From Mucilaginibacter saanensis (lineage in GTDB: Bacteria; Bacteroidota; Bacteroidia; Sphingobacteriales; Sphingobacteriaceae), in the NCBI RefSeq assembly GCF_014200575.1, contig NZ_JACHBZ010000029.1:1-40567 (forward strand): a DNA stretch of 40,567 bases. The letters run 5' to 3'. Numbering within the stretch: the first letter of the stretch is position 1; each line of letters opens with the position of its first letter. Below are positions 36,583 to 40,567 of this stretch, one piece after another. The notes below the pieces were generated by a model, which was given only the letters and a program-made list of their open reading frames with translations, was not told the origin of the DNA and did no database searches. The position numbers were made by a program, and so were the translations under genes.

Positions 36583-37635
36583 ATGAAAAACATTCTGATC
36601 ACCGGCGGTGCCGGATTTATTGGTTCACATGTAGTACGTCGTTTTGTAACCAAATACCCTGATTGTACTATTATTAATGCTGATGCGCTTACCTATGCCG
36701 GTAACCTGGAAAATCTGGCTGATATTGAGCATGAAAAAAACTACATTTTTGAAAAAGTGGATATCAAAAATCAGGATCATTTGGCCGAAGTTTTTGATAA
36801 GCATAATATAACAGACGTTATTCATTTGGCTGCAGAATCACACGTGGACAGGTCAATTCTTAGTCCGCTTGATTTTGTTTACACCAATGTAATTGGCACA
36901 GTGAGCTTGCTTGAAGTTGCCAAGAAAAAATGGGCCGGTAATTATAAGGATCATCTTTTTTATCATATATCAACAGATGAGGTTTATGGGGCACTTGGTG
37001 ATACAGGTTTGTTTACCGAAGAAACCCGTTATGATCCGCATTCGCCATATAGCGCAAGCAAGGCCGCCTCTGATCATTTTGTGAGGGCTTATCATGATAC
37101 TTATGGCATTGAGGTAGTAGTTTCTAACTGTTCCAACAATTATGGCCCATATCATTTTCCTGAAAAATTGATCCCCCTGATGATCAATAACATCATTAAT
37201 AACAAGCCGCTTCCTGTTTACGGAGATGGAAAATATACCCGCGACTGGTTATACGTGAAAGATCATGCTATTGCTATTGACCTTATATTCCACGAAGGCA
37301 AAATAGGGGATACCTACAATATTGGTGGTTTTAATGAATGGAAAAATATTGATCTGGTACTACTGCTTTGCCAGCAAATGGATCAGAAATTAGGAAGAGA
37401 GCCCGGTACAAGCAAAGAACTGATCACCTATGTTAAAGACAGACCCGGTCATGATAGGCGATATGCCATTGACGCCAATAAGATCAATAAGGAGCTTGGA
37501 TGGGCACCGTCAGTAACTTTTGAGGAAGGGCTTTCAGAAACCATTGACTGGTTTTTATCAAACAAAACCTGGCTTGACAATGTTACCAGTGGAGCTTACG
37601 CCAGCTATTATGATTATCAGTATAATAATGAATAA
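36583..37635 (+). CDS. rfbB: dTDP-glucose 4,6-dehydratase
   Basis: A 350-residue extended short-chain dehydrogenase that makes dTDP-4-keto-6-deoxyglucose. It has the NAD fingerprint ITGGAGFIGSH (Gly8 to Gly14), AAESHVDRSI, the catalytic STDEVYG (Asp132, Glu133), the Tyr156-x3-Lys160 pair in YSASKAASD, and CSNNYGPYHFPEKLIP. Length is normal. The ATG at 36583 gives the standard family start; upstream in-frame ATGs would add a hydrophobic stretch of no family resemblance and overlap the promoter region. With rfbA it supplies activated 6-deoxy sugars, for instance a dTDP-rhamnose or fucosamine precursor, but rfbC and rfbD are not in the window. Confidence 0.96.
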   Translation: MKNILITGGAGFIGSHVVRRFVTKYPDCTIINADALTYAGNLENLADIEHEKNYIFEKVDIKNQDHLAEVFDKHNITDVIHLAAESHVDRSILSPLDFVYTNVIGTVSLLEVAKKKWAGNYKDHLFYHISTDEVYGALGDTGLFTEETRYDPHSPYSASKAASDHFVRAYHDTYGIEVVVSNCSNNYGPYHFPEKLIPLMINNIINNKPLPVYGDGKYTRDWLYVKDHAIAIDLIFHEGKIGDTYNIGGFNEWKNIDLVLLLCQQMDQKLGREPGTSKELITYVKDRPGHDRRYAIDANKINKELGWAPSVTFEEGLSETIDWFLSNKTWLDNVTSGAYASYYDYQYNNE

Positions 37636-37644
37636 TAATTCCAT

Positions 37645-37717
37645 AATATTGCTTTAATGAATATTAGCTTTACGGGCCATGGCCGGCAGTTAACAGTATC
37701 ACAATTAAAGCAATATT
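37645..37717 (+). repeat. Long inverted repeat with nested palindrome between rfbB and rfbA
   Basis: AATATTGCTTTAAT (37645-37658) and its exact complement ATTAAAGCAATATT (37704-37717) are separated by 45 bases that include the 10-base palindrome GGCCATGGCC (37675-37684). A second, imperfect inverted repeat lies at 37739-37753 and 37772-37787 (AACACAAATTTTCTT with AAGAACATTTTGTGTT). The 220-base gap holds no gene. It may be an mRNA structure or a protein site. Confidence 0.6.
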
Positions 37718-37855
37718 AAAGGATAGTGAAAAACGTAAAACACAAATTTTCTTTGAATTAAACACCGATCGAAGAACATTTTGTGTTGAAATTTCGTATT
37801 GGGGAAACAGTTTCAATTCAGATATAAACAATCTTATCAAACATATAAATATAAA

Positions 37856-38713
37856 ATGAAAGGGATCATATTAGCAGGTGGTTCAGGAACCAGGTTGCAT
37901 CCGCTAACTTTAGCAACCAGTAAACAAATGATGCCGGTTTATGATAAACCGATGATTTATTATCCGTTGTCTATTCTGATGCTTGCGGGGATAAAGGAAA
38001 TTTTGATTATTTCAACCCCGCATGACCTCCCTAATTTTGAAAAGTTGCTGGGTGATGGATCACGTATCGGGTGCAGTTTTTCTTATGCCGTTCAGGAAGA
38101 GCCTAATGGTTTGGCTCAGGCCTTTGTAATTGGCGAAAAATTTGTTGGCGATGACAGCGTAGCGTTAATATTAGGTGATAATATTTTTTATGGAGATGGG
38201 TTGTCACACCTGCTTCAGGAATTAAGCGAGCCTAAAGGAGGCATAGTATTTGCATACCAGGTATCTGATCCGGAAAGATATGGTGTTGTGGAATTTGATG
38301 AAAATAAAAAGGCGATCTCTATTGAAGAAAAACCTGAAAATCCTAAGTCAAATTATGCAGTTCCCGGATTATATTTTTATGACAATTCCGTAATTGAAAT
38401 TGCAAAAAATATCAAACCATCGCCACGTGGTGAGTACGAAATTACAGATGTGAACAAAGTATACCTTGAACAAGGCAAGCTTAAAGTAGGCGTATTAAGC
38501 AGGGGCACAGCCTGGCTTGATACAGGTACCTTTAATTCATTGATGCAGGCAGGGCAATTTGTACAGGTAATTGAGGAACGCCAGGGCTTAAAAATTGGAT
38601 GTATCGAAGAGGTGGCTTACCGAATGGGTTTTATTGATAAAGAACAGCTAAAAGTTGTTGCAACACCCTTGGTAAAAAGCGGATACGGACAATACCTGTT
38701 ACGTTTAACATAA
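37856..38713 (+). CDS. rfbA: Glucose-1-phosphate thymidylyltransferase
   Basis: A 285-residue nucleotidyltransferase that makes dTDP-glucose from dTTP and glucose 1-phosphate, the step before rfbB. It shows [18 protein letters not shown] (Gly8 to Arg13, the nucleotide loop), [27 protein letters not shown] and [17 protein letters not shown] ending [14 protein letters not shown]. Length matches RmlA. ATG at 37856 gives the family start; an in-frame ATG at 37799 would add 19 unrelated residues. ugd follows after 17 bases, suggesting one transcript. Confidence 0.97.
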   Translation: MKGIILAGGSGTRLHPLTLATSKQMMPVYDKPMIYYPLSILMLAGIKEILIISTPHDLPNFEKLLGDGSRIGCSFSYAVQEEPNGLAQAFVIGEKFVGDDSVALILGDNIFYGDGLSHLLQELSEPKGGIVFAYQVSDPERYGVVEFDENKKAISIEEKPENPKSNYAVPGLYFYDNSVIEIAKNIKPSPRGEYEITDVNKVYLEQGKLKVGVLSRGTAWLDTGTFNSLMQAGQFVQVIEERQGLKIGCIEEVAYRMGFIDKEQLKVVATPLVKSGYGQYLLRLT

Positions 38714-38730
38714 AAAATATTAACTTATAA

Positions 38731-40131
38731 ATGGAAAATATCACCAAAATTTGCTGTATTGGAGCTGGATATGTAGGCGGACCAACTATGGCTGTAATTG
38801 CTAAAAAATGCCCTCATATTCAGGTTACTGTGGTTGATTTGAATGAGGCCAGAATAGCTGCCTGGAATGACGAAGATGTAAATAACATCCCGATTTACGA
38901 ACCAGGTTTAAGTGCAGTTGTGGCCGAAGCCCGTGGTCGTAACTTGTTTTTTTCTACCCAGGTAGATAAAGCCATAGACGAAGCCCAGATGATATTTATA
39001 TCTGTTAATACCCCAACTAAAACTTATGGGGCTGGTAAAGGACAGGCAGCAGATTTAAAATGGATTGAACTTTGCGCCAGGCAAATTGCCAGTGTTGCCA
39101 AAGACAATAAAATCATTGTAGAAAAATCAACCCTACCTGTGAGAACAGCAAGCGCAATCAGGGATATTCTTACCCACACCGGCAGCGGTGTTCAGTTTCA
39201 AATTCTTTCCAATCCGGAATTTTTAGCTGAAGGAACTGCCATGGAAGATTTGGATGCTCCTGACCGCGTATTAATAGGTGGTGATAGTACACCAGAAGGT
39301 AAAATGGCTGTTCAGGCTTTGGTTGATATTTATGCCAACTGGATTGCAAGAGAACGGATATTGACAACCAATGTATGGTCATCAGAGTTATCAAAATTAA
39401 CTGCTAATGCATTCCTAGCTCAGCGTGTTTCTTCTATCAATTCGCTTACTGAAATTTGCGAGCAAACTGAGGCAGATATAAATGAGGTTGCACGTGCAAT
39501 AGGAACCGATAGCCGTATTGGTCCTAAGTTTTTAAAGGCTTCTGTTGGCTTTGGTGGTTCTTGTTTCCAGAAAGATATTTTAAATTTGGTTTATATAGCC
39601 AGGAGTTATGGTTTACAGGAAGTTGCTGATTATTGGGAGCAGGTGATCATTATGAATGATCATCAAAAAAGGCGTTTCGCAAATCAGATCATCAAGAATT
39701 TGTATAATACCGTTAATGGTAAAAAAATAACTTTTTTAGGCTGGGCGTTTAAAAAAGATACCAATGATACCCGTGAGTCAGCAGCTATTTATGTTGCCGA
39801 TCATTTATTGTATGAACAGGCAGATATTGCTGTTTACGACCCTAAGGTATTCAAAAATCAGGTATACGGCGATTTGGATTACCTGCAAAGCCGGGAGCCA
39901 GAAGAAAACAGAAAAGGTGTTCAGGTCATTGAAGATCCATACGAAGCATGTAAAGGCGCCCATGCCATTGCCGTGTTAACCGAGTGGGATGAATTTAAAA
40001 GCTATGATTGGCAACGGATTTATGACAACATGTTAAAACCCGCTAAGGTGTTTGACGGTCGTAACTTACTTGATGCTGATAAACTAAGAGCCATTGGGTT
40101 CCAGGTAAGATCAATCGGTACCAATATTTAA
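38731..40131 (+). CDS. ugd: UDP-glucose 6-dehydrogenase
   Basis: A 466-residue NAD-dependent enzyme oxidising UDP-glucose to UDP-glucuronate in two steps. The Rossmann loop is [17 protein letters not shown], the middle domain has [20 protein letters not shown] and [14 protein letters not shown], and the catalytic Cys278 lies in [14 protein letters not shown]. The C-terminal domain shows [20 protein letters not shown]. Length and the [13 protein letters not shown] start place it in the group resembling eukaryotic UGDH (longer than the about 390-residue bacterial type). It would supply glucuronic acid, adding charge to the polymer. Terminator at 40186-40227. Confidence 0.97.
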   Translation: MENITKICCIGAGYVGGPTMAVIAKKCPHIQVTVVDLNEARIAAWNDEDVNNIPIYEPGLSAVVAEARGRNLFFSTQVDKAIDEAQMIFISVNTPTKTYGAGKGQAADLKWIELCARQIASVAKDNKIIVEKSTLPVRTASAIRDILTHTGSGVQFQILSNPEFLAEGTAMEDLDAPDRVLIGGDSTPEGKMAVQALVDIYANWIARERILTTNVWSSELSKLTANAFLAQRVSSINSLTEICEQTEADINEVARAIGTDSRIGPKFLKASVGFGGSCFQKDILNLVYIARSYGLQEVADYWEQVIIMNDHQKRRFANQIIKNLYNTVNGKKITFLGWAFKKDTNDTRESAAIYVADHLLYEQADIAVYDPKVFKNQVYGDLDYLQSREPEENRKGVQVIEDPYEACKGAHAIAVLTEWDEFKSYDWQRIYDNMLKPAKVFDGRNLLDADKLRAIGFQVRSIGTNI

Positions 40132-40185
40132 TCGGATAATTTGCTTCAACGTTGTTTGAAGCTGTTTATTCAATAAGTCAAATAG

Positions 40186-40227
40186 AACAGCACATCTGTA
40201 CTGCATTGGTACGAATGTGTTGTTTTT
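40186..40227 (+). terminator. Terminator after ugd
   Basis: AACAGCACAT (40186-40195) pairs with ATGTGTTGTT (40215-40224), one G-U included, with a further GTAC/GTAC pairing inside, followed by a T-run to 40227. A smaller hairpin (GCTTCAA/TTGAAGC, about 40143-40162) precedes it. Confidence 0.75.
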
Positions 40228-40475
40228 GACTTTAAAGCAACAGCTTACCGGCTGCTGCAATCAGCAATGGTATTCAGAGATGAGAGAAATTATTTCCTTT
40301 TGTTTATTGCTAAATTATGTATCATATATAGATATAATACGTCAAAATTCAGATGGATAGTGTATTTTAGCCCTGAGCTTTTTTAGTTGGCATATTTACA
40401 CTGTAAATGGCAACAATGTTCTTTAAATTATCATAATAAGCGTTTTACATTGTATAAAAACTCTTTTAAATACCT

Positions 40476-40567
40476 ATGAATAAAAACAATTATGCGATCA
40501 TTATGGCTGGCGGTATCGGCAGCCGTTTTTGGCCGATAAGCCGTTCATCGCATCCCAAACAATTTAT
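40476..40567 (+). CDS. Mannose-1-phosphate guanylyltransferase, N-terminal part
   Basis: The ATG at 40476 opens a frame running off the right edge (30 whole codons). It reads MNKNNYAIIMAGGIGSRFWP followed by ISRSSHPKQF, the nucleotide-binding loop G-G-x-G-S-R-x-W-P and the Pro-Lys-Gln of GDP-mannose pyrophosphorylases. It would make GDP-mannose, perhaps as precursor of GDP-fucose, for the polymer. The upstream terminator at 40186-40227 suggests a separate promoter in the 40228-40475 gap, which I could not place. Only the start is visible. Confidence 0.85.
   Translation, partial: MNKNNYAIIMAGGIGSRFWPISRSSHPKQF

Overview
The window looks like a chromosomal segment of a Bacteroidota bacterium, most likely family Sphingobacteriaceae (Mucilaginibacter/Pedobacter-like). 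The reasons are moderate to low G+C, almost no Shine-Dalgarno sequences, A-rich leaders before start codons, promoters of the TTTG-N18/19-TAnnTTTG type, a short lipoprotein export protein and Wzc fusion typical of the phylum, and a DUF3467 gene just after rpoC. The genus is inferred from general family resemblance, not from a search.

Layout. (1) 1-3041: the start of a truncated PAS-domain gene on the minus strand, then an MBOAT O-acyltransferase and an SGNH-like partner (560-2961). (2) 3139-4418: one acyl-CoA dehydrogenase gene with its own terminator. (3) 4419-5116: mostly non-coding, ending in a possible 26-residue membrane peptide gene with a terminator. (4) 5221-6893: rpsU, a XerC/D-type recombinase gene and hpf, with unusual RNA signals: a Shine-Dalgarno inside a hairpin before rpsU, a 17-position hairpin ending one base before the recombinase ATG, and a strong Shine-Dalgarno before hpf. 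(5) 6904-20501: the classical translation/transcription block, tRNA-Thr(UGU), Tyr(GUA), Gly(UCC), Thr(GGU), tuf, tRNA-Trp(CCA), secE, nusG, rplK, rplA, rplJ, rplL, rpoB, rpoC, closed by a strong terminator. The order of the first four tRNAs plus tuf equals that of Escherichia coli thrU-tyrU-glyT-thrT-tufB. (6) 20692-21003: DUF3467.

(7) 21169-40567: a Wzx/Wzy-type exopolysaccharide cluster. It holds an outer-membrane export lipoprotein, a Wzc-like co-polymerase/tyrosine kinase with a (Gly-Tyr)n tail, a flippase, a polysaccharide pyruvyl transferase, three glycosyltransferases, a Wzy-like polymerase, two membrane acyltransferases, a secreted GH-A-type glycoside hydrolase, and nucleotide-sugar genes (rfbB, rfbA, ugd and the start of a mannose-1-phosphate guanylyltransferase). 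Together these would build repeat units from dTDP-sugars, UDP-glucuronate and probably GDP-mannose, decorate them with pyruvate and acyl groups, then flip, polymerise and export them. No priming phosphoglycosyl transferase is visible, so it probably lies to the right or elsewhere.

Most of the window is well-known biology. The parts most worth a second look are the translation-control signals around rpsU, the recombinase gene and hpf, the possible small membrane peptide, the word-like inverted-repeat spacers inside the tRNA/rpo block, and the hydrolase and decoration genes of the polysaccharide cluster. No CRISPR array, rRNA gene, insertion sequence or phage gene was found.
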